DNA from: Candidatus Melainabacteria bacterium
Lineage (GTDB): Bacteria; Cyanobacteriota; Vampirovibrionia; Obscuribacterales; Obscuribacteraceae
Length of the DNA: 64,000 nucleotides
Assembly: GCA_017307165.1 (NCBI GenBank)
Contig: JAFKGK010000008.1
Coordinates: 62,001 to 126,000, forward strand
Reading direction: 5' to 3'
The position numbers and the translations under genes were made by a program. A model generated the notes under the pieces. The model was given only the letters and a program-made list of their open reading frames with translations. It had not been told where the DNA came from and did not search any database. This document shows positions 8,752-18,723 of the stretch, piece by piece. Numbering within the stretch: position 1 is the stretch's first letter; the number at the start of each line of letters is the position of its first letter.

Positions 8752-10347
8752 ATGGGCAGCAATAAAATCACCGTTATGATTGCCGAGGATCAAGCAATAA
8801 CGCGCTTTGGTCTTAAGTGCGCTTTGGAGACCTATCCTGAGCTGCAGGTCGTCGGCGAGAGCGCGGATGGAGTCAGCGCCATACTGCAAGCGCTCGCTGT
8901 CAAACCCAATATCATCCTCATGGACATAGGCCTGCCAAAGGTAGACGGGATCAAGGCCGCCAAAGAGATCAAGCAAGCTATGCCTGCGACTCGCATCATC
9001 ATGTTTACGGCCAATGCCGATGACGAGATGATCTACGAAGCCCTCGACGTCGGCGCTGACGGGTACTGTCTCAAAACCGTAGCAGGCGAACATCTTCATT
9101 CGGCGATCATGGCCGTAAACTCAGGAGCTACCTGGCTCGATCCTGGCATTGCTTCCAAGCTGCTCAAGGCTCAAGAGGCTCGCGCGCATCATGCTCAAAG
9201 CGTAAGCGGGCCAATCAAGCTCGCCGACAATGCCGAGCTCAGCTCCGAGCATGCAGCCGTGCTCAAAATGATCAGTGCTGGCCATACTTTAGAGGAGATC
9301 GCCAACTCCACAGGTGCCTCGATCACCAATGTGGGCGACATGGTGCAATATACATTAGAAAAATTGATGAACGCCGCTCGCCACGAGCTGGTGCGCGAAG
9401 GCGAGACACCAAGCCACATTTCAAACGATCAATTTACCGGACCCTTGCCTTCCGCATCATCCAGTGGCCCCTCATCATTCAAAGATTTTCTCTCAAAGCC
9501 CACCCAGGGCATGACCATGCTGGGTGATCGCTACTCCATCGAGGGAGTCCTCGGGCGAGGCGGCATGGGCATCGTCTACAAGGGCCGCCACATTTTTATG
9601 GATCGCGAAGTAGCCATCAAGATGCTGCATCCTGAGTATGCCGAAGACGAGCAAGTAGTCAAAAGATTTCAGTCAGAGGCACAAACCTTATCGCACATCA
9701 GCCATCCCAATCTGGTACCTGTCTTTGACTTTGGTCTGAGCCCGCACAAAGAGCCATTTATGGTGATGGATTTTCATTCGGGTATCAGCCTCGAACAATA
9801 TCTAATCGAAAAAGGACTCATCGAGCGCTCGCTGGCAGTGCAGATCTTTGCTCAAGTCCTCGACGCCTTGCAGGCCATCCACAAGGTCGGCATCGTGCAT
9901 AGAGACATCAAACCCAGCAATATCATAGTCTCACTAGTCGATCCCATCACGGTCAAGCTAGTGGACTTTGGCATAGCCAAAAACATGGGTGATGCCAAAG
10001 AACAGCTCAAGCTCACCATGACCGGCGAGGTAGTAGGCACGCCGCGCTACATGAGTCCCGAACAATGCATGGGTAAGGAGTTTGACGCTCGCTCCGATAT
10101 CTACTCCCTGGGCTGCGTCATGTACGAAGCCTTTACCGGTCAACCCGTCTTTGATGGCGACAGTTTTTACGAGATGGTCAGGCAACATGTCCACGAGCCT
10201 CCGCCGCAAGAGCCTTATGATGCAGCAGACGTAATGCTACCGGAGCCCCTTCGCAAGCTAATCAATACTGCTCTCGAAAAGTCGCCCGCGCAGCGCTTTC
10301 AGACAGCACAAGAAATGAAATCGGCACTATTGTCCGCCTCAGGCTGA
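8752..10347 (+). CDS. Response-regulator receiver fused to Ser/Thr kinase
   Basis: A 531-residue soluble protein that joins two signalling systems. Residues 5-125 are a NarL-type receiver: acidic pocket AEDQ, phospho-acceptor D58 in IILMDIGLPKVDG, and the conserved lysine in GYCLKT (K108). Residues about 160-215 resemble a LuxR-type helix-turn-helix but look degenerate. After a Ser/Pro linker, a complete Hanks-type kinase spans 260-530: LGRGGMGIVYKG, VAIK (K290), HRDIKPSN (D385), DFG (405-407) and PRYMSPEQ. The likely reading is that phosphorylation of D58 controls kinase activity. The next gene, six bases downstream, is a hybrid histidine kinase with an HPt domain, an obvious candidate phosphate donor. 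Confidence 0.93.
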   Translation: MGSNKITVMIAEDQAITRFGLKCALETYPELQVVGESADGVSAILQALAVKPNIILMDIGLPKVDGIKAAKEIKQAMPATRIIMFTANADDEMIYEALDVGADGYCLKTVAGEHLHSAIMAVNSGATWLDPGIASKLLKAQEARAHHAQSVSGPIKLADNAELSSEHAAVLKMISAGHTLEEIANSTGASITNVGDMVQYTLEKLMNAARHELVREGETPSHISNDQFTGPLPSASSSGPSSFKDFLSKPTQGMTMLGDRYSIEGVLGRGGMGIVYKGRHIFMDREVAIKMLHPEYAEDEQVVKRFQSEAQTLSHISHPNLVPVFDFGLSPHKEPFMVMDFHSGISLEQYLIEKGLIERSLAVQIFAQVLDALQAIHKVGIVHRDIKPSNIIVSLVDPITVKLVDFGIAKNMGDAKEQLKLTMTGEVVGTPRYMSPEQCMGKEFDARSDIYSLGCVMYEAFTGQPVFDGDSFYEMVRQHVHEPPPQEPYDAADVMLPEPLRKLINTALEKSPAQRFQTAQEMKSALLSASG

Positions 10348-10353
10348 TCGGAC

Positions 10354-13350
10354 ATGGACGACTTTCAGGACAGGCTCAATAAAATCATACAAAGCGCCTC
10401 CTGGCTGACAGTGCAACAGACCGCAGGCGAACACATCCCATATGCCGAGGCAGCACGCGAGACTCTCGATCAATTGATCATCCTCGCCAGCTCCGAAAAT
10501 CAGAGCAAGAGGGATCTCTCGCAAGGCGAAATGCTTTTTCGCACCATGGCCGAAAACTCGCCGGACATTGCCTGGATCTCGACCAATAGCGGCAATGCTC
10601 TATTTTTTAACAAGCGCTGGCAAGAGTACACCGGGCGCGACAACCAGGCCTCGCTCAACTGGGAATGGCTGAGCTCGATCGAAGCCAAAGACAGAGAACG
10701 CATCCTTGCCTTTTGGCCTACCCAGATCGCGCAAGGCGCACCATTTGAGCTCGAGATGCGCATCATGGATGGTGCCGACAACAAATACAAATGGCATCTG
10801 GTCCGCATCTCGCCGCACAAAGATAAAAACGGCATGATCCTCAATTGGATTGCCAATGCGACCAATATCCACGAGATGAAACGCTTTAAAGAAGAGCTCG
10901 CCAGGCGGGTTCGCGAATTGCAAAGACTCAATGCCGATTCGGAAAAAACAAGGGCCAAACTAATCGAGAGCGAAACCTTGTTTAGGACCATGTGCGAGAC
11001 CTCGCCGCAATTGATCTGGACCTGTGACGAAAACGGTCTGGCCGATTTTTTTAACGCACCATGGTCTCTATACACCGGCCTCAGCCTCAAGGATTCTTGT
11101 GGCGACCAGTGGCTGTACACGATTTTTTCAGAAGACGTCGAAAAGTATCTGACAGTCTGGTCCCGCCGCATGAAAGACGGTCAAGAATTTGAGGCAGAAA
11201 TCAGACTGAGACGCTACGACGGCAAATATCGCTGGCATCTAGTGCGTGGTCTGCCAATCCGCCATGACTCAGGCAAAATCGTAAAATGGTGCTGTACATG
11301 CACAGACATAGAAGGCCACAGGCGTCTAGTCGAAGAATTGACCCAGGCACGCGACCAGGCTCAAGCCGCATCCAGACTCAAAAGCGAATTTGTCGCCAAT
11401 ATGAGCCACGAGATCCGCACGCCTATGAACGGCATACTCGGCATGGTAGAAATGCTGTTGCGCGATCAGCTCTCGCCCCAATCACGCGAATACGCACTCA
11501 TGCTCAAGGACGCAGGCAAATCATTGCTCAGCATCCTCAACGACATACTCGACTTTAGCAAAATAGAAGCAGGTCACCTCGAGGTCTCGAGTTGCGAGTT
11601 TGACCTGGTGGCTCTGATCGAAGGCGTGGGCGAAATCATGACTTCGCAAGCAGATGCCAAAAATCTGCTGCTCACGACTTATATAGATCCGCGTATACCA
11701 GAGACTATCACCAGCGATCCGCTGAGACTCAGGCAGATACTACTCAATCTTACAGGCAACGCTCTCAAATTTACCACCGTAGGCAGTGTCACTATCCGTG
11801 TCGACCTTATCGAGCACATCGAGAGCCAGGCCCAGGTATTGATCAAGTTTAGCGTCATAGACACTGGCATCGGCATATCGCAAGAACAACAGAGCAAGCT
11901 CTTTGACCCCTTTGTCCAGGCAGACGGATCTATTTCGCGTCGGTATGGCGGCACCGGTCTAGGTCTGAGCATCTCAAAACGACTGGTCGAGCTTTTGGGT
12001 GGCAATATTGTTTTGGAGAGCCAGGTGGATCGAGGATCGACGTTTAGTTTCAGCATCCCGGTGATGGCTGGACGCGAAGCCACATCCGCCCTCTGGGTAC
12101 GTCCATCCGAGTCAAACAATCGCGCTGTGGTGCTGGTCGTCGACCAAGAGCCTGAGCTATCTAGCGCTATCTGCTCCTATGCCAGTTTTTTGGGTTACGA
12201 CACTATACAAGCGCATGATTTTGAAAGTAGCATGCAGATTATCAATGATCTGAGAGCTCAAAAGGCCTATCTTAACGTCGTGGTAGATGGCTTTCGCAAC
12301 CGTGATCTCCTACTCGAGATCTATGAGCATGCCTTTTTTGGCCAGACATCCGATCGCGAGCATCTAGTCCTGCTCAGTCCCCAGATGCTCAAGAACGAAA
12401 TGGAAAAACTTGTGCCAGGCGTGAAGCCTGCTGTGGTCAGTCGTCCAGTAAAAAAGGCAGCCCTTAAGTACTATCTCGGCTCCGAATCACATAAGAGCGG
12501 ATTTTTTCAAGTCGGAGAGCGCAGCCAGTCGATCTCCGGTGGTCAGTCGCTAGTATCAAATCCGGTGCGAGCTCTCGTGGCAGACGACAACAAACTCAAT
12601 CAAAAAGTAGCTCGCCTCTTGCTATCCGGTCTTGGCCTGGATGTAACTGTAGTCGAAAACGGCATGGAAGCTGTAGCAGCTTTTGATACTGGCGAATTTG
12701 ACCTGGTGTTTTTGGATTGCCAGATGCCTGAGCTGGATGGATACGCGGCCGCACGCATCATCAAGAGATTGCAAGGCCAAAAACACCTGCAGACACCAGT
12801 CATAGCCATGACAGCCAATGCCTTTGAGGGAGTCAGAGAAGACTGTCTCGCTGCAGGTATGGATGACTATATAGCTAAACCAATCGAGCCTATGGAATTG
12901 GAGAAGATAGTCAACCACTGGCTACAAAAGAGCATCAAACAACAGGAAGTCACGCAGGATATCCCGATCTCCACTCCATCCGGATCTCATATTTTGACCA
13001 GCGAAGCGGCCGAATCTCAGATCGACTACGACTTGCTCTTGTCACGCTTCAAGTCCGCCAATTCGCGCGAGCTCTTGAAAATGTTTGCCGATAGTACTCC
13101 ACGTGATATCGCCACACTCGAAAAAAGCGCTCAATCCGGCAGTTTTAAGGATATAAAAGACCAGGCCCATGGCCTCAAAGGGGCCTGTGCCACCATATGC
13201 GCCCCCAAGATGGCAGATCTTTGCAAGCAATTGGAGGAGGCCGGCAAAGCCACCGAGCTGGAGAGATGCAAAAACCTCATTGCCAGGCTCAAGAGAGCTT
13301 GCGATCTGGCCATAGCAGAGATAGACCAACATCTCAAGCAAGTAAAATAA
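10354..13350 (+). CDS. Hybrid sensor histidine kinase: PAS-PAS-HisKA-HATPase-REC-REC-HPt
   Basis: A 998-residue cytoplasmic hybrid kinase with no transmembrane helix. Two closely similar PAS domains (about 57-180 and 205-325; paired motifs MLFRTMAENSPDIAWIS and TLFRTMCETSPQLIWTC) precede HisKA with H352 in FVANMSHEIRTPMNG and a HATPase domain with GGTGLGLSISKRL. A first receiver-like domain (about 590-715) has no clear phospho-acceptor and looks degenerate. A second, intact receiver has D788 (VFLDCQMPELDG) and the lysine in DDYIAKP. A C-terminal HPt domain has H939 in AHGLKGACATI. This is a full internal phosphorelay whose HPt can pass phosphate to separate receivers, most likely the flanking genes at 8752 and 13388. 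Confidence 0.95.
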   Translation: MDDFQDRLNKIIQSASWLTVQQTAGEHIPYAEAARETLDQLIILASSENQSKRDLSQGEMLFRTMAENSPDIAWISTNSGNALFFNKRWQEYTGRDNQASLNWEWLSSIEAKDRERILAFWPTQIAQGAPFELEMRIMDGADNKYKWHLVRISPHKDKNGMILNWIANATNIHEMKRFKEELARRVRELQRLNADSEKTRAKLIESETLFRTMCETSPQLIWTCDENGLADFFNAPWSLYTGLSLKDSCGDQWLYTIFSEDVEKYLTVWSRRMKDGQEFEAEIRLRRYDGKYRWHLVRGLPIRHDSGKIVKWCCTCTDIEGHRRLVEELTQARDQAQAASRLKSEFVANMSHEIRTPMNGILGMVEMLLRDQLSPQSREYALMLKDAGKSLLSILNDILDFSKIEAGHLEVSSCEFDLVALIEGVGEIMTSQADAKNLLLTTYIDPRIPETITSDPLRLRQILLNLTGNALKFTTVGSVTIRVDLIEHIESQAQVLIKFSVIDTGIGISQEQQSKLFDPFVQADGSISRRYGGTGLGLSISKRLVELLGGNIVLESQVDRGSTFSFSIPVMAGREATSALWVRPSESNNRAVVLVVDQEPELSSAICSYASFLGYDTIQAHDFESSMQIINDLRAQKAYLNVVVDGFRNRDLLLEIYEHAFFGQTSDREHLVLLSPQMLKNEMEKLVPGVKPAVVSRPVKKAALKYYLGSESHKSGFFQVGERSQSISGGQSLVSNPVRALVADDNKLNQKVARLLLSGLGLDVTVVENGMEAVAAFDTGEFDLVFLDCQMPELDGYAAARIIKRLQGQKHLQTPVIAMTANAFEGVREDCLAAGMDDYIAKPIEPMELEKIVNHWLQKSIKQQEVTQDIPISTPSGSHILTSEAAESQIDYDLLLSRFKSANSRELLKMFADSTPRDIATLEKSAQSGSFKDIKDQAHGLKGACATICAPKMADLCKQLEEAGKATELERCKNLIARLKRACDLAIAEIDQHLKQVK

Positions 13351-13387
13351 TTGCCCAAACGTGGGTCGATTTAGTACCATTTAATCC

Positions 13388-14062
13388 ATGGCCAAGCTAT
13401 TACTCGTAGAAGATGATCAAGAGCTCCGCGAAAGACTCGTGGAATGGTTTACCATCGAGGGCCACACAGTCGAGTCCACAGACACCGGCGAAGATGCCCT
13501 GCAATTGCTTAAGGCCTTCAATTTTGACATCGTGGTCCTGGACTGGGGCCTACCGGCCATGCTCGGAGTAGAAGTCTGCCAGACATACCGCCGCGAAGGC
13601 GGCCAGACACCGATCATATTTCTCACAGGCAAGGGCGATATCCCCTCTAGAGAGGCCGGTCTCGACTCGGGGGCAGACGACTATCTAGTCAAACCCTTTG
13701 ATGTGCGCGAGCTTTCAGCCAGGGTGCGTAGTCTCTTGCGCCGCCCCAAGGGTCTTTTACCCACCGACCTGTCAATCAAGGGCCTCACTTTAACACTCGA
13801 GACCAGAGTCGCTCAGGGCAATGGCAAGTCGGTGCATTTAATGCCCAAGCAATGTGCCTTACTCGAGTATTTGATGCGACACCCAAACCGTCCCTTTGGC
13901 GCCAAGGCTCTCCTTGATGCCGTATGGCCCTCAGACACCGAAGCCTCCGAAGACACAGTGCGCACATGCATGAAGACCCTGCGCCGTCAGCTTAGCTCGC
14001 TCGGCAAGGACGATCTGATTAAAACTGTGCTCGGCTCTGGTTATTTGATAGAAAACAAATAA
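13388..14062 (+). CDS. OmpR/PhoB-family response regulator
   Basis: A 224-residue regulator. The receiver (1-118) has the acidic pair in LLLVEDDQ, D52 in VVLDWGLPAMLG and K102-region motif DDYLVKPFD. The C-terminal winged helix (about 128-222) shows LMPKQCALLEYLMRHPNRPF and the final VLGSGYLIE strand typical of OmpR-type DNA binding. It follows the hybrid kinase by 37 bases on the same strand and is a plausible transcriptional output of that phosphorelay, in parallel with the receiver-kinase fusion. Confidence 0.93.
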   Translation: MAKLLLVEDDQELRERLVEWFTIEGHTVESTDTGEDALQLLKAFNFDIVVLDWGLPAMLGVEVCQTYRREGGQTPIIFLTGKGDIPSREAGLDSGADDYLVKPFDVRELSARVRSLLRRPKGLLPTDLSIKGLTLTLETRVAQGNGKSVHLMPKQCALLEYLMRHPNRPFGAKALLDAVWPSDTEASEDTVRTCMKTLRRQLSSLGKDDLIKTVLGSGYLIENK

Positions 14063-14119
14063 ATCGGACTGATAAAAAAGGCTAAAATTAGGCTGGATTT
14101 GGTTCATCAGGTCGAGTAC

Positions 14120-15760
14120 ATGTCTAATAGCCCCGCTAGTCTCTTTCATCTCGCAAAAGACGAGACTCAATATCGCCTCTTGAGCACCAGCAAAGACCTG
14201 GTGTCTTCAGCATCATTCGATGGCCACGAGATCGTCAAGGTAGACCCTAAAGCGCTTACTCTTTTAGCAAAAGAAGCCTTTCACGATGTTTCGCATCTCT
14301 TGCGCACCAGCCACCTGGCAGATCTACGCGCTATTCTCGATGATCCGGAGGCTTCGGACAACGATCGCTTTGTCGCCACCGAATTGCTCAAAAATGCCAC
14401 AGTCGCAGCTGGCGGTACTCTGCCTATGTGCCAGGATACGGGCACGGCCATAGTGGTGGCACATAAGGGCGACAGGATCTGGACAGGTGGCGACGATCAG
14501 CAGGCTCTTTCGGAGGGCATCAAAGAGACTTATGGCGAATGCAATCTACGCTACAGCCAAATGGCCCCGCTGGATATGTACAAAGAGGCCAACACCGGCA
14601 GCAATCTCCCAGCCCAGATAGACATACTCAGCCAACAAGGAGACGAGTACGAGTTTCTTTTTATAGCCAAGGGTGGCGGCTCGGCCAACAAGACCTTTTT
14701 GTTGCAAGAGACCAAGTCAGTACTCAACCCGACTGCGCTAAAACAATTGCTAACGGACAAGATCGCCAATCTAGGCACGTCCGCTTGCCCTCCCTACCAT
14801 CTCGCAATAGTGATTGGCGGCCTTTCAGCCGAATTGACGCTAAAGACGGTCAAACTAGCATCGTGCCATTATCTCGACAGCTTGCCCACTCAAGGCGACA
14901 AGTCCGGCCGAGCCTTTCGTGATCTACAAATGGAAAAAGAAGTCCTCGAAATCACCCGCCAATTGGGGATTGGTGCCCAATTTGGAGGCAAATATTTTTG
15001 TCATGACGTGCGCGTTATTAGATTGCCTCGTCACGGGGCCTCTTTGCCTATAGGCATCGGAGTGTCTTGCTCCGCAGACCGCCAGATCAAGGGCAGGATA
15101 GACAAATCGGGTGTTTGGCTCGAACAACTCGAAGCAGATCCTGCTCGTTTTTTGCCGGACATCAAAGAAGACGAGCTCAGTACTGAGACTCTGCGCATCG
15201 ATCTGACCAGACCTATGCAAGAAGCCGTACAAAAGATGAAAGGCCTGCCCACTGGCACCCGCGTGCTTTTGACCGGCACCCTGATAGTCGCCCGCGATAT
15301 CGCTCATGCAAAATGGAAAGAAGTAATCGAATCCGGCAAGGACTTGCCCGAATACACCAGACAGCATCCTGTCTATTACGCCGGGCCTGCCAAAACACCT
15401 GAGGGTTATGCATCAGGATCCTTTGGACCAACTACTGCCGGACGCATGGACAGCTACGCCGATCTAATGATGAGCCGGGGAGCGAGCCTGATCATGCTCG
15501 CCAAAGGCAATCGCGCTAAAAATGTGCGCGAGGCGTGCCAGCGCTGGGGCGGTTTTTACCTTGGCACCATAGGCGGTGCAGCGGCCCGACTCGCTCAAGA
15601 CTCGATCAAAAAAGTAGAGGTCATCGATTATCCCGAGCTCGGTATGGAAGCAGTTCACAAAATACAAGTCGAGGACTTTCCAGCCTTTGTCGTAATCAAC
15701 GATCAGGGTGACGATTTTTATGCCGGTATTGCGGCATCCAGAGTCGCCCTATCTAAATGA
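14120..15760 (+). CDS. fumA: Fumarate hydratase, class I (iron-sulfur)
   Basis: Catalyses reversible hydration of fumarate to malate in the TCA cycle. The 546-residue length and single-chain order (catalytic N-terminal half, then the swivelling C-terminal half) match E. coli FumA/FumB. Three cysteines in conserved settings would bind the [4Fe-4S] cluster: [20 protein letters not shown] and GVSCSADRQ. Other matches are [13 protein letters not shown] and [17 protein letters not shown] at 14120 is preferred over a TTG seven codons earlier. The last four bases overlap the start of the polymerase IV gene (ATGA), so the two are probably translated together. Confidence 0.94.
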   Translation: MSNSPASLFHLAKDETQYRLLSTSKDLVSSASFDGHEIVKVDPKALTLLAKEAFHDVSHLLRTSHLADLRAILDDPEASDNDRFVATELLKNATVAAGGTLPMCQDTGTAIVVAHKGDRIWTGGDDQQALSEGIKETYGECNLRYSQMAPLDMYKEANTGSNLPAQIDILSQQGDEYEFLFIAKGGGSANKTFLLQETKSVLNPTALKQLLTDKIANLGTSACPPYHLAIVIGGLSAELTLKTVKLASCHYLDSLPTQGDKSGRAFRDLQMEKEVLEITRQLGIGAQFGGKYFCHDVRVIRLPRHGASLPIGIGVSCSADRQIKGRIDKSGVWLEQLEADPARFLPDIKEDELSTETLRIDLTRPMQEAVQKMKGLPTGTRVLLTGTLIVARDIAHAKWKEVIESGKDLPEYTRQHPVYYAGPAKTPEGYASGSFGPTTAGRMDSYADLMMSRGASLIMLAKGNRAKNVREACQRWGGFYLGTIGGAAARLAQDSIKKVEVIDYPELGMEAVHKIQVEDFPAFVVINDQGDDFYAGIAASRVALSK

Positions 15761-16908
15761 CGGGCTCGCAGACGCCAAACCAGCGAAAAATCATCCATGT
15801 CGACATGGATGCATTTTTTGCCTCAGTCGAACAGAGGGACAAACCACAATATAAGGACAAGCCTCTCGTAGTTGGAGGCTCGCCGTATCAACGCGGCGTG
15901 GTCTGCGCAGCTTCCTACGAAGCACGCAGATACGGCATACATTCGGCGATGCCATCCAAAACGGCATTTCAACGCTGTCCCGAGCTGATCTTTGTCAAAC
16001 CACGCTTTGAAGTCTATCGCGAGGTCTCGGATCAGATCCGGGAGATCTTTTATCGCTATACCGATCTGGTCGAGCCGCTCTCTCTCGACGAAGCCTATCT
16101 GGATGTAACTATCAACAAGAAGGGAATGCCCTCGGCCACTCTGATCGCCAAAGAAATAAGAGAAAAAATCTGGGAAGAAACCAATCTCACGGCATCGGCA
16201 GGCATCTCAGTAAACAAATTTCTCGCCAAGACTGCCACCAGCGTTCGCAAGCCTAACGGTATCTATCTAATACCTCCCGCCCAGGCCGAAAGCTACGTCG
16301 AATCATTGCCTATTGAGGATTTTTATGGCATCGGCAAGGCCACAGCAAAAAAAATGCATGATCTGGGCATCTATAAGGGTGCAGATCTCAAACGCTACAC
16401 CATAGACCAGCTGATGACACGCTTTGGCAAGGTTGGCAGCTTTTATTACAACATCTGCCGCGGTATCGATACTCGACCGGTCGTAGCAGACAGGATACGC
16501 AAATCTATTGGCGCCGAAGAAAGCTATGCCGAAGACCTTGCCGATCGACAATCAATAATCGAAGCGCTAGGAGACATCACCGAGACACTCCTCAGACGGC
16601 TGCAAAAGCACCACACCTCAGGGCGGACCCTGACATTAAAAGTAAAATACTCCGACTATCAGCAAGCAACACGATCACGTACCCTCAGCGATTATCTAAA
16701 GATCGACGGACCTCAACAGATAATCGATATAGCGCTCGATCTATTAGCATCGACAGAAATATCAAGCCGTAACGCCAGGTTATTGGGTCTGACTGTCTCC
16801 AATCTCGAATGCGAAGAAGTCGAAGAAGCCGCAGCCCTTGCCGAAGCAGAAAAGAACGGAGATGGTGGCAGAGTCGTGCAACTCAAACTAGAATTGACGA
16901 GCCTCTAA
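15757..16908 (+). CDS. dinB: DNA polymerase IV (Y family)
   Basis: Error-prone translesion polymerase of 383 residues. Catalytic palm motifs are clear: [15 protein letters not shown] (first metal-binding Asp and steric-gate region) near residue 15, and [11 protein letters not shown] with the Asp-Glu pair near residue 110. The helix-hairpin-helix thumb ([18 protein letters not shown]) and the C-terminal little-finger domain are present. No obvious beta-clamp peptide ends the protein; the C-terminus is acidic and Glu/Ala rich. It overlaps fumarase by four bases, and its stop codon overlaps that of the convergent papain-like gene. I see no LexA-type operator upstream, as the start is inside the fumarase gene. 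Confidence 0.95.
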   Translation: MTGSQTPNQRKIIHVDMDAFFASVEQRDKPQYKDKPLVVGGSPYQRGVVCAASYEARRYGIHSAMPSKTAFQRCPELIFVKPRFEVYREVSDQIREIFYRYTDLVEPLSLDEAYLDVTINKKGMPSATLIAKEIREKIWEETNLTASAGISVNKFLAKTATSVRKPNGIYLIPPAQAESYVESLPIEDFYGIGKATAKKMHDLGIYKGADLKRYTIDQLMTRFGKVGSFYYNICRGIDTRPVVADRIRKSIGAEESYAEDLADRQSIIEALGDITETLLRRLQKHHTSGRTLTLKVKYSDYQQATRSRTLSDYLKIDGPQQIIDIALDLLASTEISSRNARLLGLTVSNLECEEVEEAAALAEAEKNGDGGRVVQLKLELTSL

Positions 16909-18671
16909 TTGCCCAGGTCCTTTTGCAAGGTCCAATGCCATTTTTTTTGCACCTCTGCCTTTCTGGATCGCTCCCGATCGAGGCTACCGTCAAAAGGCGC
17001 CATGACACCAGGCCCAAGCTCTCTGATATTTTTGTTGAGCATGCGCACGCAGTACCAGTACTTGCGCAATGTCTCCTGCGCATGCGGATCAGCAGGATCC
17101 AGAGTCTCTGTCCGATTCTTGATCCTGCCCATCCTTTCTACATGTTTTTGCAAGGCACTCTTGTAAGCCTCACGATCTAAAAGACCAAGACTATGCTCGA
17201 TTGGTAATAATCGCAGAGCAATAGACTCTGGCATCCGGCCTATTGCATTGTGCATCCTCGTAAGACTCAGATCACGCTGGAACCCTTTTGGCATGGCGAC
17301 CACCGATCTTATCAAACGAGCTACCTCTTTGTCGTCGATGGATTGGGGCATGGAGACTTGCTGGATGTCGCCGATGATATCGCTTTTGCGTCTGGCTTTT
17401 AGATCAAATAACTCTATCTCTTTTAAAACATCTGGCCGCCCGGATAGCCTGGCTAGCTCGACTTTACGCTCGAGAAAGGCTTGTGCGGCATCAGGCAGAT
17501 TGATCGCCGCATACAGAGTGGAGAGCCTGAGAGGTTTTTGCATATCATGATCGGCATCACGACCCCACTGATTGTCTACGGTCACGATGGGCACTGGACC
17601 GGGTCTATAATCGCGGACAGTTACGACATGCCCACCGCCCGTGCCACCAGCAAACGGCGCATTTGAATCAGTCCAAAACGGCTCAATATCAGTCTGCACT
17701 GAGACCAATAAGGGAAACTTTTTTTGTTGCTTGGCGGCGAGTAAGGCATTAGCGAGATCGCGCTCGCTGGTCACGACACGGATCATGTCGGTTCTGGGGC
17801 CTGCTTCGAAGCCTGCAATCATGATTTGCTTTTCGTTGCGTCCGGTAATCGCATTGTAAGCCAGCGGCAAAGCATCGCGCTGAGGATACAGGGCTCCAGG
17901 CCCAAAACGTAGCACTTTGGGCAGATGCTGGGCATAATCGATCAAGACTTCTCGATCCGGCTGTTGTTCAAACCTCACCTGCCCACGCGGATGCGTGCGC
18001 TCGTTGATAATGTCGGCCATGATGTTGGCGGCAGTCACCTGAAAGATTTCACTGGCATGAGAGCGCTTGCCTCTTATAGCATCAATATCATCTACCGAAT
18101 TAAAATCAATCGATTCGTCGTGTGGTCTGGCATTGATACCCAGAGAGCGATCGCGCGTATCCTTGTAGCGACCATTTAAAGCCACGTCAGCTACGATCTG
18201 CGCGGCACGTTCTGGATCGCGTGTATACATGCGGGACTCGAGGCTGGCCAATTGACAGCTATTGTGCTGTCCTTGATTGATATCAGTCGGAACGGCCGCC
18301 TGATGCATGACTTGCTCGGCCAGCCTCAGCCTGGCCGGACGACTCAGGCCACCATCGCTGTATCCATGTCCTTCGAGCAAACGGCCCACCTGCTTGTAGA
18401 CATTGGCGACTTGATCCTGGCTAAGCCCATCATGGCCGGCTCTTTGCCCCAGGGCTCGCATATCGCGTTCAAATTGAGCCAAACGTTGACCTTGTCCGAC
18501 AAAGGCTCTTTCAGCCACAAAGGAAAGTTGTCCACCATGGTCACCATTGTCCCTGGGACGATCCCGATCACCGACAAGGGCAATCACATGACGGATCGCA
18601 GCATGCTCGCCCTCACGAGTCGAGTGAGACAGATCTGCATCTAAAAAATTGTTACCACCCTTTGATAGCAT
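16905..18671 (-). CDS. Putative papain-fold cysteine protease-like protein
   Basis: About 588 residues with no signal peptide or membrane segment. I do not know its family, but it carries a papain-type set of catalytic-looking residues in the right order: glutamine and cysteine in NQGQHNSCQLAS (Cys about 139), histidine in GGTGGGHVVTVRDY (about 348) and asparagine in VTVDNQWGRD (about 367), the last resembling the papain NSWG motif. The remaining C-terminal part is helical and charged. The ATG at 18671 has GGAGG almost touching it; an ATG ten codons earlier (18701) is the alternative and would overlap the promoter of the divergent regulator. The 3' end overlaps dinB by four bases, stop to stop. 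Protease or transglutaminase-like activity is inferred. Confidence 0.6.
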   Translation of the reverse strand: MLSKGGNNFLDADLSHSTREGEHAAIRHVIALVGDRDRPRDNGDHGGQLSFVAERAFVGQGQRLAQFERDMRALGQRAGHDGLSQDQVANVYKQVGRLLEGHGYSDGGLSRPARLRLAEQVMHQAAVPTDINQGQHNSCQLASLESRMYTRDPERAAQIVADVALNGRYKDTRDRSLGINARPHDESIDFNSVDDIDAIRGKRSHASEIFQVTAANIMADIINERTHPRGQVRFEQQPDREVLIDYAQHLPKVLRFGPGALYPQRDALPLAYNAITGRNEKQIMIAGFEAGPRTDMIRVVTSERDLANALLAAKQQKKFPLLVSVQTDIEPFWTDSNAPFAGGTGGGHVVTVRDYRPGPVPIVTVDNQWGRDADHDMQKPLRLSTLYAAINLPDAAQAFLERKVELARLSGRPDVLKEIELFDLKARRKSDIIGDIQQVSMPQSIDDKEVARLIRSVVAMPKGFQRDLSLTRMHNAIGRMPESIALRLLPIEHSLGLLDREAYKSALQKHVERMGRIKNRTETLDPADPHAQETLRKYWYCVRMLNKNIRELGPGVMAPFDGSLDRERSRKAEVQKKWHWTLQKDLGN

Positions 18672-18723
18672 GCCTCCAGTATGCAAGCAGATACGTGGCA
18701 AAATAATGGAACGGGAGAAAAAT

